Shown here: positions 25,197 through 34,199 of the stretch, in pieces
How the letters are laid out: every line of letters begins with the position of its first letter
Numbering within the stretch: the first letter of the stretch is position 1
NCBI RefSeq assembly: GCF_001439735.1
Contig: NZ_JYLN01000006.1
Location: 186,001 to 250,000 of the forward strand
Reading direction: 5' to 3'
From: Pseudomonas paralactis
GTDB lineage: Bacteria; Pseudomonadota; Gammaproteobacteria; Pseudomonadales; Pseudomonadaceae
Length of the DNA stretch: 64,000 bases
Notes under the pieces: generated by a model
Database searches by the model: none
Told to the model about the DNA's origin: nothing
What the model saw: the letters and a program-made list of their open reading frames with translations, nothing else
Made by a program: the position numbers and the translations under genes

Positions 25197-26480
25197 TTAT
25201 TTCAGGGCCGCAAAGGCGCGTTCGGCAGCATCCAGGGTCAGTTTCAGCTCGGCGTCGCCATGGGCGATCGAGGTGAAGCCGGCTTCGAAGGCGCTCGGCG
25301 CCAGGTACACCCCGCCTTCAAGCATCAGGTGGAAGAAGCGCTTGAACAGGTCGGCATCGCTGCCCATCACGTCATCAAAGGTGACGATGTCGTCGGCGCC
25401 GCTGAAATACAGGCCGAACATGCCACCGGCCTGGGTGGTGACAAACGGGATACCGGCGGCGTCGGCGCGCTGTTGCAGACCATCCAGCAGGCGGGTGGTG
25501 TAGTCGGTCAGTTCGGCGTGGAAGCCTGGGCGGCTGATCAGGCGCAGGGTGGTCAGGCCGGCAGCCATTGCCAACGGGTTACCCGACAACGTGCCGGCCT
25601 GGTACACCGGGCCCAGCGGGGCGATGTGCTGCATGATCTCGCGCTTGCCGCCGAAGCAGCCTACTGGCATACCGCCACCGATGATTTTGCCGAAGGTGCT
25701 CAGGTCCGGCGTGACGCCATAGTGTGCCTGGGCGCCACCGAGGGCGACGCGAAAGCCGGTCATCACTTCGTCAAAGATCAGCACCACGCCGTGCTTGTCG
25801 CACTGTTCGCGCAGGCCTTCGAGGAAGCCCGGGGCCGGCGGTACGCAGTTCATGTTGCCCGCCACCGGCTCGACGATGATGCAGGCCACGTCCTGGCCAA
25901 CTTCGCTGAGCATTTGCTCGACGGCGGCGATGTCGTTGAATGGCAGGGTCAGGGTGTGCTTGGCGAACGCCGCCGGTACACCGGCAGAGTTGGGTACGCC
26001 CTGGGTCAGCGCGCCAGAGCCGGCCTTGACCAGCAGGCTGTCGGAGTGGCCGTGGTAGCAGCCTTCGAACTTGATGATGTTGTCGCGGCCGGTGAAACCC
26101 CGGGCCAGACGGATTGCGCTCATGGTGGCTTCGGTGCCGGAGCTGACCATACGCACCATTTCCATCGATGGCACGATCGAGCAGACCAGGTCGGCCATCT
26201 CGGTTTCCATGGCGGTCGGCGCGCCATAGGACAAGCCGTGTTGCAGCTGCTGGCGCACCGCGTCCAGTACGTCCGGGTGGCTGTGGCCGAGGATCATCGG
26301 GCCCCAGGAGCCCACGTAGTCGACGTAGCGCTTGTCATCTTCGTCGGTGACGTAGGCGCCTTCGGCATGTTTGAAGAACAACGGCGTGCCGCCCACGCTC
26401 TTGAACGCACGCACGGGGGAGTTCACACCGCCGGGGATGTGCTTTTGGGCATTGGCAAACAGGGTTTCGGAACGGGACAT
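25197..26480 (-). CDS. hemL: Glutamate-1-semialdehyde 2,1-aminomutase
   Basis: HemL converts glutamate-1-semialdehyde to 5-aminolevulinate, the entry to haem and other tetrapyrroles, using PLP/PMP. I start at ATG 26478-26480 (MSRSETLFANAQKHIPGG), giving 427 residues, the usual length. Class III aminotransferase features are GSWGPMILGHSHP, SSGTEATMSAIRLARG, FEGCYHGHSDSLLVKAGSG, LIFDEVMTGFR, and the PLP lysine in LSTFGKIIGGGMPVGCFGG. It lies 19 bases after thiE on the same strand. Confidence 0.97.
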   Translation of the reverse strand: MSRSETLFANAQKHIPGGVNSPVRAFKSVGGTPLFFKHAEGAYVTDEDDKRYVDYVGSWGPMILGHSHPDVLDAVRQQLQHGLSYGAPTAMETEMADLVCSIVPSMEMVRMVSSGTEATMSAIRLARGFTGRDNIIKFEGCYHGHSDSLLVKAGSGALTQGVPNSAGVPAAFAKHTLTLPFNDIAAVEQMLSEVGQDVACIIVEPVAGNMNCVPPAPGFLEGLREQCDKHGVVLIFDEVMTGFRVALGGAQAHYGVTPDLSTFGKIIGGGMPVGCFGGKREIMQHIAPLGPVYQAGTLSGNPLAMAAGLTTLRLISRPGFHAELTDYTTRLLDGLQQRADAAGIPFVTTQAGGMFGLYFSGADDIVTFDDVMGSDADLFKRFFHLMLEGGVYLAPSAFEAGFTSIAHGDAELKLTLDAAERAFAALK

Positions 26481-26499
26481 GATGGGCGTCTCTCTGAAA

Positions 26500-27123
26500 T
26501 CAGATTTTAAGAAGGGCGTTGAAAGCACGGGCGCGGCGCGTGACTTCCTGAGTGCTGTCGGCGCCGAATAAACCGTGCACCACGGCCAGCAGGTCGGCCC
26601 CGTGGGCCACCAGCGGTTCGGCGTTGTCCAGGGTCACGCCGCCGATCACGCAGATCGGCAGCTGCAAGCGCGTGCGGGCCTCGGCCAGCATTTCAACAGT
26701 GGCGGCAGGTGCGCCGGGCTTGGTGGTGGAATTGAAGAAGCGGCCGAAGGCGACGTAGCTGGCGCCTTCTTTGGCGGCCTGTTCGGCCAGTTCGATCTGG
26801 CTGTGGCAGGTGGCACCGATGATCGCCCTGGAACCGAGCAGCGCACGGGCCGGGGTCAGCGGGCCGTCGGTCTGCCCCAGATGCACGCCGACGCCCAGTC
26901 GCGCCGCGAGCTCTGCATCATCGTTGATGATCAATTGAGTCTTGTAGCGCGAGCACAGTTCATGCAGCTTTTCGGCCTCACGCAGGCGCCGTGCCTCGTC
27001 GCTGCTTTTGTCGCGGTACTGCAACAGGGTGACGCCACCGTCCAGCGCCGCCTCGACGTAGGCGAGGAATTTGCCGGCCAACAGCTGGCTGTCGGTAATG
27101 GCGTAAAGGCCGCGTAGTTTCAT
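26500..27123 (-). CDS. thiE: Thiamine-phosphate synthase
   Basis: ThiE joins HMP-pyrophosphate and the thiazole phosphate carboxylate to form thiamine phosphate. The 207-residue TIM barrel shows LRGLYAITDSQLL, LLQYRDKSSDEARR, LIINDDAELAARLGVGVHLGQTD, GATCHSQIELA, YVAFGRFFNSTTKPGA and VIGGVTLDN, all family motifs. It follows thiD after 30 bases. No THI-box riboswitch is visible before thiE or thiD. Confidence 0.96.
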   Translation of the reverse strand: MKLRGLYAITDSQLLAGKFLAYVEAALDGGVTLLQYRDKSSDEARRLREAEKLHELCSRYKTQLIINDDAELAARLGVGVHLGQTDGPLTPARALLGSRAIIGATCHSQIELAEQAAKEGASYVAFGRFFNSTTKPGAPAATVEMLAEARTRLQLPICVIGGVTLDNAEPLVAHGADLLAVVHGLFGADSTQEVTRRARAFNALLKI

Positions 27124-27153
27124 CGGGCAAACCCCTTGCTGACGAGCGATAAG

Positions 27154-27951
27154 TTACGAGCAGAAATCCAGCGGCAGTCGGCGCGGCACGAACTGGCCCT
27201 GGCCCAGCTGTTCGGCGTCACGCAGGGTGCGCCAGGTGTAATTGAGGGCCGATTGCACCGCGCTGGCCAAACCTTCGCCCTGGGCGAGGCGCCCGGCCAG
27301 GGCACTGGCCAGGGTGCAGCCCGAGCCGTGATAACTGCCAGGCAAGCGCTGGCAGGTAAAGGTATGGCGCGTGCCGTCGCGGCTGTAGAGGCGGTTGTGC
27401 ACTTCGTGTTCGTCGCCATGGCCGCCGGTGATCAGCAGGTGCTTGATGTAGGGCAACAGTTTCTCGGCGCATTCGTCGGCAGTGCCCTCGGGCAATTCGG
27501 CGAGGATCCGCGCTTCCGGCAGGTTGGGTGTGGCGATCAGCGACAGGGGCAGCAGCCGCTCGCGCATCGCATAGCCGACTTCGTCCTTGCCCAGGCTACC
27601 GCCGCCGCCGGCGCGCAGCACCGGGTCGCAGACCACCGGCAGATGCGGGTGCGCCTGCAGCAGTTCGACCACCGTATCGACCATGGCGGTGGAACCGAGC
27701 ATACCCAGCTTGATTGCCGCGACTTCCGAGTCGCCGAGCACGGCATTGGCCTGGGCCATCACCCACTCACGGTCGAGCACGCGGAAGTCGCTGACATTGA
27801 CGGTGTTCTGCACGGTCAACGCTGTGACGGCCGGGGCCGCGTGGCAGCCCTGGGCGAGCAGGGCTTCGATATCTGCCTGCAAGCCGGCGCCACCACTGGG
27901 GTCGTGGCCGGAGAGACAGAGGACAACGGGGCGAGAGCTGTAGATATTCAT
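27154..27951 (-). CDS. thiD: Hydroxymethylpyrimidine (phosphate) kinase
   Basis: ThiD phosphorylates HMP and HMP-P to supply ThiE. The 265-residue protein starts at ATG 27949-27951 (MNIYSSRPVVLCLSGHDPS); a longer frame to 27972 adds seven residues. Ribokinase-family motifs are CLSGHDPSGGAGLQADIE, AIKLGMLGS, VVCDPVLRAGGGGSL and the catalytic GSGCTLASALAG near the C-terminus. It heads the thiD-thiE-hemL run. Confidence 0.96.
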   Translation of the reverse strand: MNIYSSRPVVLCLSGHDPSGGAGLQADIEALLAQGCHAAPAVTALTVQNTVNVSDFRVLDREWVMAQANAVLGDSEVAAIKLGMLGSTAMVDTVVELLQAHPHLPVVCDPVLRAGGGGSLGKDEVGYAMRERLLPLSLIATPNLPEARILAELPEGTADECAEKLLPYIKHLLITGGHGDEHEVHNRLYSRDGTRHTFTCQRLPGSYHGSGCTLASALAGRLAQGEGLASAVQSALNYTWRTLRDAEQLGQGQFVPRRLPLDFCS

Positions 27952-28098
27952 GGTGCGCGAGCTTACCACCAAACGCTTTTTGCGTGGCCGTCTGACGAGG
28001 GTCGAAGTGTGAGCGCTTGAACGGCGCTTTTCTGGCGATTGAAACAGCCTGAAAATGCGCTGAGAACCACGATGTAGAGCCTTTCAAAAAAATAGTTC

Positions 28099-28130
28099 AA
28101 TGGTGTCCAATGGCCTCTAATGGCTATGCT
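28099..28130 (+). promoter_or_regulatory. Three 10-bp-phased AATGG repeats before a -10-like box
   Basis: AATGG occurs at 28099, 28109 and 28119, spaced by exactly 10 bases, and is followed by TATGCT at 28125-28130. The phasing places each box on the same face of the helix. It lies about 100 bases before the histidine kinase gene, within a 275-base gap that otherwise holds no feature I recognise. Confidence 0.4.
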
Positions 28131-28226
28131 AAAGTGCATTCAAACAACTTACTGTATCGCCGGTGTACGTCTTCTCAAAAGGATGGGGGGCTTTTGACAT
28201 AACCGGACAGGCCACGCTGGGGCTCT

Positions 28227-30626
28227 ATGCGCTATTTGCTGATCTTTATATTGTGCGGGCTACCCTTGCTCGCCGGCGCCGTCGAGTTCAACCAGGACAC
28301 GCGAAGCCTGCCGTTGGGCCGGGTCATGCAAGTGCTTGAAGATCCAACCGACGCCCTCACCATCGCCGATGTCAGTTCCCCCGCCTACGCCGCCCAGTTC
28401 AAGACCCATGACAAAACCACCCTCAACGCCGGCTATTCGCGCTCGGTGTTCTGGCTCAAGGTCGACCTGCATTACACCGCCCAGGACGCCCGCGCACCGC
28501 GCACCTGGTTTCTGGAGCTGGCTTACCCGCCGCTCAATCGCCTGGACCTGTACCAGAGCGACGGCACCGGGCACTACCGCCTGAGCGCTCGCACCGGCAG
28601 CGCCTTGCCGTTTTCCAGCCGTGAGGTGAGCCAGAGCAATTACCTGTTCAAGCTCAACTTCCTGCCCGACCAGCAACAAACCGTCTACCTGCGCTTGCAA
28701 AGCCAAGGCTCGATCCAGGCGCCGTTGACGCTGTGGGCGGGCACGGCGTACCTGGAAGAGCAACCGCTGCGCTTGTATGTGCTCGGGGCTATTTATGGTG
28801 TGTTGCTGGGTATGCTGATCTACAACCTGTTCATTTACCTCAGCGTGCGCGACACCAGCTACCTCTATTACATTCTCTATATTGCATCGTTCGGCTTGTA
28901 CCAGCTGTCGGTCAATGGCGTCGCGGTGCAGTACTTCTGGCCCGACAACCCGTGGTGGGCGAATGCGGCGGTGCCGTTCCTGATCGGTTCGGCGGCATTG
29001 TTCGGCAGCCTGTTTGCCCGCAGCTTCCTGCATACCGCGCAGCACAGCCGTTGGATCGACCGGATCCTGCTGGCGCTGGCGGCCAGCGGCGGCGTGGTGA
29101 TGGCGCTGGCGCTATTGACCAGCTACGCCGTGGCCCTGCGCCTGGCCACCGGCCTGGCCCTGGTGTTTACCGTGACCATCTTTGTCGCCGCGATCAAGGC
29201 CTGGTACTGCGGGCAGCGCATGGCGCGCTACTTCATTATTGCCTGGTCGGCATTTCTGCTGGGTGGGGTGGTCAATACGCTGATGGTGCTGGGCTACCTG
29301 CCCAACGTGTTCCTGACCATGTACGCCAGCCAGATCGGCTCGGCCATTGAAGTGGCGCTGCTGTCCCTGGCCCTGGCCGACCGCATTAACGGTATGCGCG
29401 AACAGCAGGCGCAGATCCTCCTTGACGCCAGCCAGAAGCTCGAAGCGCTCAACCAGCAACTGGCCCGCAGCAACCGCCTCAAAGATGAATTTCTCGCCAC
29501 CCTGACCCACGAACTGCGCACGCCGATGAACGGAGTAATTGGTTCCCTGGAACTGATGCAGACCGTGCCGTTGGGCGAGGACCTGGCGCAGTACCAGCAA
29601 ACCGCCGCGGGCTCGGCGCGGGACATGATGCGCATGGTCAACGGTATCCTCACCCTGACCGAGTTGCAGGCCGGTCGCATGACTGCCCAGCCGCAAGCGT
29701 TCAGCCTGCGCAGTGTGCTCGACACCTTGCGCCAGCAGTTCACTCCCAGCGCGCAGAGCAAGGGCCTGGCGTTTTCCATTGATGTTGCCGATGAGTTGCC
29801 GGACCGGCTGATCGGCGATGCCGACAAACTGCTCCAGTGCCTGGATTGCCTGCTGGACAATGCCTTCAAATTTACCCAACTCGGCGCTGTGCGCTTGCGC
29901 GTGGTCGGGGTACCCGAAGGGGAGGATGCATTGCACCTGAGCTTTATTGTCACCGACACCGGTATCGGCTTTGCCTTTCTCGACGAGGCCACGCTGTACC
30001 AGCGCTTCTTCCAGCTGGATGGCTCGATGACCCGCGAGTACGGCGGCCTGGGCATTGGTTTGGCGATTTGCCGGCAGTTGATCGAGCTGCTGGGTGGGCG
30101 CCTGACCCATCATTCGGAACCGCGCAAGGGCAGCCGTTTCCAGTTGGAGCTCGACGTCCGCGCGGTGCCTGCGCAGGCCAGGCCGAACGGGCAAAACCAG
30201 CTCAGGCAACGTGCGCCCCAGGATTGCACGGTGTTGCTGGTGGACGACAACAGCGTCGGCCAGTTGGCGGTGCGCGGCATGTTGCTCAAACTCGGCTACC
30301 GGGTGAAAACCGTGGATAGCGGCCCGGCGGCACTGGCGGCATTACAAGGTAATAGCTTCGATGCCGTGCTGCTCGACGTGCCCGAGGGCGGCTTCTCGTT
30401 GTGCTGTCAGATTCGTGCATTGCCCGACTGCGGCGAGTTGCCGGTGATCGCCTTGAGTGGCTCAAGTGATGGGTCGGAACGTGAACGCTGCCATGGCATC
30501 GGCATGACCGATCGTCTGGCCAAGCCCGTACGATTCGAAGCCTTGCAGGCGGTACTGGAGCGCCGCGTGTTGCGCCTGGCTGAGGGTGAAAGCGCCGGGC
30601 ATTCGGCGGGTATGCCACTTTTTTAA
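28227..30626 (+). CDS. Hybrid sensor histidine kinase, 7TMR-DISM type
   Basis: This 799-residue membrane kinase has a signal peptide (to about residue 18), a 7TMR-DISM extracellular sensor of beta-sandwich type (about 25-175) and seven membrane spans (about 185-385). A short coiled coil leads to a HisKA domain with His428 in LATLTHELRTPMNG. The HATPase domain shows NAFKF, TDTGIGF and GGLGIGLAI, and a receiver starts near 668. In the receiver, VDDN, Asp717, Ser744-type SGSS and Lys766 are present. The loop after Asp717 (DVPEGG) is about three residues shorter than usual. 7TMR-DISM domains are thought to bind small ligands such as carbohydrates. No response regulator gene is adjacent. Confidence 0.92.
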   Translation: MRYLLIFILCGLPLLAGAVEFNQDTRSLPLGRVMQVLEDPTDALTIADVSSPAYAAQFKTHDKTTLNAGYSRSVFWLKVDLHYTAQDARAPRTWFLELAYPPLNRLDLYQSDGTGHYRLSARTGSALPFSSREVSQSNYLFKLNFLPDQQQTVYLRLQSQGSIQAPLTLWAGTAYLEEQPLRLYVLGAIYGVLLGMLIYNLFIYLSVRDTSYLYYILYIASFGLYQLSVNGVAVQYFWPDNPWWANAAVPFLIGSAALFGSLFARSFLHTAQHSRWIDRILLALAASGGVVMALALLTSYAVALRLATGLALVFTVTIFVAAIKAWYCGQRMARYFIIAWSAFLLGGVVNTLMVLGYLPNVFLTMYASQIGSAIEVALLSLALADRINGMREQQAQILLDASQKLEALNQQLARSNRLKDEFLATLTHELRTPMNGVIGSLELMQTVPLGEDLAQYQQTAAGSARDMMRMVNGILTLTELQAGRMTAQPQAFSLRSVLDTLRQQFTPSAQSKGLAFSIDVADELPDRLIGDADKLLQCLDCLLDNAFKFTQLGAVRLRVVGVPEGEDALHLSFIVTDTGIGFAFLDEATLYQRFFQLDGSMTREYGGLGIGLAICRQLIELLGGRLTHHSEPRKGSRFQLELDVRAVPAQARPNGQNQLRQRAPQDCTVLLVDDNSVGQLAVRGMLLKLGYRVKTVDSGPAALAALQGNSFDAVLLDVPEGGFSLCCQIRALPDCGELPVIALSGSSDGSERERCHGIGMTDRLAKPVRFEALQAVLERRVLRLAEGESAGHSAGMPLF

Positions 30627-30677
30627 GCGTGGGGTCGGTGCTTAACTGAAATAACCGGCCTCAATCGATCTGTTTTT

Positions 30678-30777
30678 TGTAGGAGCGAGCTTGCTCGCGA
30701 AGAACGTCAACGATATCGCGCCCATCCTGGGTTAGCGCGTTGCTGTCAGGTTTTTCGCGAGCAAGCTCGCTCCTACA
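30678..30777. repeat. REPIN, GCGAGCTTGCTCGC class
   Basis: TGTAGGAGCGAGCTTGCTCG and its inverted copy enclose a spacer beginning CGTCAACGATATCGCG. It lies between the kinase stop and aidB. Confidence 0.92.
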
Positions 30778-30819
30778 GGCAGCCTGCAATCGACGTGGCC
30801 TTTTTCCAGGAGGCCCGTC

Positions 30820-32472
30820 ATGAACCTGCATCAGTTTGCCGAAACCCACGACGTCACCAATCAGCCACCGTCCCTGGACGGCACCAACCTGTATCGCATC
30901 GACTTGCCTTTGCAGGAATGGTCACGCCGCTTTGGCGCCGGCTGGGCCCAAGCGCGAATTGATGCCTACGGCGCGCTGGCTGGTGGGCCGTTGATGGAAG
31001 CCGGGTTCCTGGCCAACCAGAACAAACCGGTGTTCAGCAGCCATGACCGTTATGGCCATCGCATCGACCTGGTGGAGTTTCATCCGGCTTATCACGAACT
31101 GATGCGCACCGCCGTCGAGCATGGCCTGCCGTCGCTGCCCTGGGCGCATCCGCAGTCCGGCGCCCATGTGGCCCGTGCGGCAATGACCTACCTGCACAGC
31201 CAGGCCGAGGCCGGCACCGGTTGCCCGCTGACCATGACCTTCGCCTGCGTCCCGGCCCTGCGTCTGCAACCGGACCTGGCAGATCGCTGGTTGCCGAAAA
31301 TCCTCGCTACCCAATATGACCCACGCAACGTCGGCATTGCCCACAAGGCCGGCGCCACCATCGGCATGGCCATGACCGAGAAGCAAGGTGGCACCGATGT
31401 GCGGGCCAACACCACCCGCGCTTATCCGGTGGGCGCCGGTGGGCCCGGCCAGGCCTATGAGCTGGTGGGCCACAAGTGGTTCTGCTCGGCGCCGATGTGC
31501 GACGGCTTTCTGACCCTGGCCCAGACCGACAAGGGCCTGACCTGTTTCCTGCTGCCCCGGCACCGACCGGACGACACGCGCAACGAGTTCTATATCCAGC
31601 GCTTGAAGAACAAACTCGGCAACTGCTCCAACGCGTCCAGCGAAGTGGAGTTTCGCGGCGCCCTGGCCTGGATGGTCGGTGAAGAAGGCCGCGGTGTGCC
31701 GACCATCATCGAGATGGTTGCCATGACCCGCTTCGATTGCATGGTCGGCTCCAGCGCCTTGATGCGCCAGGCACTGACCCAGGCCAGCCATCACTGCGCC
31801 CACCGCCTGGTCGGTGGCCGCGTGCTCAACCAGCAGCCGCTGATGCAGAACGTGCTGGCCGACCTGGCATTGGAGAGCGAAGCGGCCCTGGCCTTGAGCC
31901 TGCGCATGGGGCGCGCGCTGGATCATCTTGATGATGAACAGGAAGCCAAGTTCGCCCGGCTGGTCACGGCGGTGGGCAAGTATTGGATCTGCAAGCGTGC
32001 GCCGGCGATGATCAACGAAGCTGCCGAATGCATGGGCGGGGCCGGGTATGTGGAAGACAGCATCCTGCCGCGTCTTTACCGTGAGGCGCCGGTGAACTCG
32101 ACGTGGGAAGGCTCCGGCAATGTGCAATGCCTGGACGTGCTGCGTGCGTTGTCCAAAGAGCCGGGCGTGCTGGAGGTGCTGTTTGTGGAGCTGGGGGATG
32201 GTCATGGCGACAAGCAGCTGGCGCGGCAGATCGAGCAACTGAAGTCGGCGTTTATGGATACCCAGGACATCCAGTATCGGGCGCGGCAACTGACCGAGGA
32301 TATTGCCGTGGCGTTGCAGGCCAAGTTGCTGTTGGAGGCGGGCAATGCGGCGGTCAGCGACGGGTTTATCGCCAGCCGGTTGGGTGAGGCGTCGGGGCGG
32401 GTATATGGCACCTTGCCGCGTGGCGTCGACGTGGAAGCAATTGTCGCCCGCTCAACCCCGCAATCCCTCTGA
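30820..32472 (+). CDS. aidB: AidB-like acyl-CoA dehydrogenase
   Basis: AidB is an FAD-binding acyl-CoA dehydrogenase relative induced in E. coli by alkylation stress; it binds DNA and has only weak dehydrogenase activity. The 550-residue protein matches AidB from end to end. Landmarks are TNLYRIDLPLQEW, ARAAMTYLHSQAEAGTGCPL, IGMAMTEKQGGTDVRANTTR, GHKWFCSAPMCDGFL, RLKNKLGNCSNASSEVEF, MTRFDCMVGSS and PVNSTWEGSGNVQCLDVLR. The start ATG 30820 follows AGGAGG at 30808-30813, a near-perfect ribosome-binding site. No ada-type regulator is adjacent. Confidence 0.93.
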   Translation: MNLHQFAETHDVTNQPPSLDGTNLYRIDLPLQEWSRRFGAGWAQARIDAYGALAGGPLMEAGFLANQNKPVFSSHDRYGHRIDLVEFHPAYHELMRTAVEHGLPSLPWAHPQSGAHVARAAMTYLHSQAEAGTGCPLTMTFACVPALRLQPDLADRWLPKILATQYDPRNVGIAHKAGATIGMAMTEKQGGTDVRANTTRAYPVGAGGPGQAYELVGHKWFCSAPMCDGFLTLAQTDKGLTCFLLPRHRPDDTRNEFYIQRLKNKLGNCSNASSEVEFRGALAWMVGEEGRGVPTIIEMVAMTRFDCMVGSSALMRQALTQASHHCAHRLVGGRVLNQQPLMQNVLADLALESEAALALSLRMGRALDHLDDEQEAKFARLVTAVGKYWICKRAPAMINEAAECMGGAGYVEDSILPRLYREAPVNSTWEGSGNVQCLDVLRALSKEPGVLEVLFVELGDGHGDKQLARQIEQLKSAFMDTQDIQYRARQLTEDIAVALQAKLLLEAGNAAVSDGFIASRLGEASGRVYGTLPRGVDVEAIVARSTPQSL

Positions 32473-32487
32473 ATAAACACAATCAAA

Positions 32488-32575
32488 TGTGGGAGCTGGC
32501 TTGCCTGCGATAGCGGTGGTCCAACCAGCAATTATGTAGCGGATAGACCGCTATCGCAGGCAAGCCAGCTCCCAC
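32488..32575. repeat. REPIN, GCTGGCTTGCCTGCGAT class
   Basis: Inward arms TGTGGGAGCTGGCTTGCCTG and CAGGCAAGCCAGCTCCCA, with inner bases GATAGCGGT/ACCGCTATC also paired. It lies 15 bases after aidB. Confidence 0.92.
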
Positions 32576-32655
32576 CTATAAACGCATTCCATTTCTGGTG
32601 TTTCGGTGAGGCCGGGATACAGGCAAGATAAAGGCCTGCAAGTCCAGAACACAGG

Positions 32656-34128
32656 ATGCTTACCGTGACCGAAGCTTTTGTTGTCGTTAAAACCGCCGAA
32701 GAAGCCGTGGACCGGCTGGCGGCTCTGCATGAGCAAGCCACCGGCGCGCTCAATCAAGCCCTTAAGCAATACCTCAAGGACCGCGTCGAACCCGACGCCG
32801 CTCAACGCGCACTGTTTCGCTACCCGGAACTGCGCCTGACCTACCACTGCCACGGCGAAGTCCCACAGACCACCCGTGCGTATGCCAAGGTGCAGTTGCC
32901 CGGTACCTACAGCGTCACCGTCACCCATCCCGGCGCGTTTCGTAAGTACCTGCTGGAGCAGTTGGTGCCGCTGATGCACGACTTTACCGTCACGGTGGAA
33001 GTGGGCGTCAGCCAGCAGAACATTCCCTACCCGTACGTGGTGGAGCAGGGCGATGAACTGGCCGGCTCCGGCGTCACCGCCGCGACCCTGGCCCGCGTAT
33101 TCCCCAGTACCGACCTGTCCGCCGCCACCGACGGCATTGCCGACGGCCTGTATGACTGGGAAAACACCGACCCGCTGCCCCTGGCCCTGTTCGACGCGGC
33201 GCGCGTGGACTTTTCCCTGCGCCGCCTGGTGCATTACACCGGCAGCGATTGGCGCCATGTGCAGCCGTGGATCCTGTTGACCAACTACCACCGCTACGTG
33301 GACCAGTTCATCCTGCACGGCCTGGAACAATTGCGCAGCGACCCGCGGTTTATCCGCATGGTGCTGCCGGGCAACGTGGTGATCGACAAGAGCATGGACC
33401 ACGGCGAAGCCTCGGCCATTGCTGCAGGTGTGGTGTGGCACCGCTACCAGATGCCGGCGTATCACCTGCAAGCCAGTGACGGCCATGGCGTGACCCTGGT
33501 GAACATCGGCGTGGGCCCCTCCAACGCCAAGAACATCACCGACCACCTGGCCGTGTTGCGCCCGCATTGCTGGCTGATGATCGGCCACTGCGGCGGCCTG
33601 CGCCAATCCCAGACCATCGGCGACTACGTACTGGCTCACGCCTATATGCGCCGCGACGGGATTCTGGACCGTGTGGTACCGCCGAACATCCCGATCCCGG
33701 CCCTGGCCGAAGTGCAGCTGGCGCTTCAGCAAGCGGCGGCGAAAGTCACCGGCGAAAAAGGCGAAGAGCTGAAAAAACGCCTGCGCACCGGTACCGTGCT
33801 GACCTACGACGACCGTAACTGGGAGCTGCGCTGGGCCCAGGAGCGGCCGCTGATCAACCTGTCTCGCGCCGTGGCCGTGGACATGGAAAGCGGCACCATC
33901 GCCGCCCAGGGTTACCGTTTGCGCGTGCCTTACGGCACCTTGTTATGCGTATCCGACAAGCCGCTGCACAGCGAGATCAAGCTGCCGGGTTCGGCCAACG
34001 CGTTCTATGAGCGTGCGGTCAGCCAGCACTTGAAAATCGGCATTGAGGCGGTCGACCTGTTGCGCACCGAACTCAACTCGTTGCACTCGCGCAAACTGCG
34101 CAGCTTCGACGAACCGCCGTTCCGCTAA
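32656..34128 (+). CDS. amn: AMP nucleosidase
   Basis: Amn hydrolyses AMP to adenine and ribose 5-phosphate and helps set adenylate levels. The 490-residue protein has the AMNp N-terminal domain (FRYPELRLTYHCHGEVPQTT, AKVQLPGTYSVTVTHPGAFR) and a nucleoside-phosphorylase-type C-terminal domain. That domain shows LVNIGVGPSNAKNITDHLAV, LMIGHCGGLRQSQTIGDYVL and the purine-binding VAVDMESGTIAAQGYR. The ATG 32656 and a GTG three codons later (32665) are both possible starts. Confidence 0.95.
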   Translation: MLTVTEAFVVVKTAEEAVDRLAALHEQATGALNQALKQYLKDRVEPDAAQRALFRYPELRLTYHCHGEVPQTTRAYAKVQLPGTYSVTVTHPGAFRKYLLEQLVPLMHDFTVTVEVGVSQQNIPYPYVVEQGDELAGSGVTAATLARVFPSTDLSAATDGIADGLYDWENTDPLPLALFDAARVDFSLRRLVHYTGSDWRHVQPWILLTNYHRYVDQFILHGLEQLRSDPRFIRMVLPGNVVIDKSMDHGEASAIAAGVVWHRYQMPAYHLQASDGHGVTLVNIGVGPSNAKNITDHLAVLRPHCWLMIGHCGGLRQSQTIGDYVLAHAYMRRDGILDRVVPPNIPIPALAEVQLALQQAAAKVTGEKGEELKKRLRTGTVLTYDDRNWELRWAQERPLINLSRAVAVDMESGTIAAQGYRLRVPYGTLLCVSDKPLHSEIKLPGSANAFYERAVSQHLKIGIEAVDLLRTELNSLHSRKLRSFDEPPFR

Positions 34129-34199
34129 GCGGTTGGGATGGTCATTTGGCGGTCAGGCCACTAGCATTGTCGGTCCTGACCGTTAGATGTTCCTTTGCC

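Noticed and set aside
26450..28226. THI-box riboswitch before thiD or thiE
   Set aside because: I looked upstream of both genes for the conserved THI-box core and its paired arms and found none.
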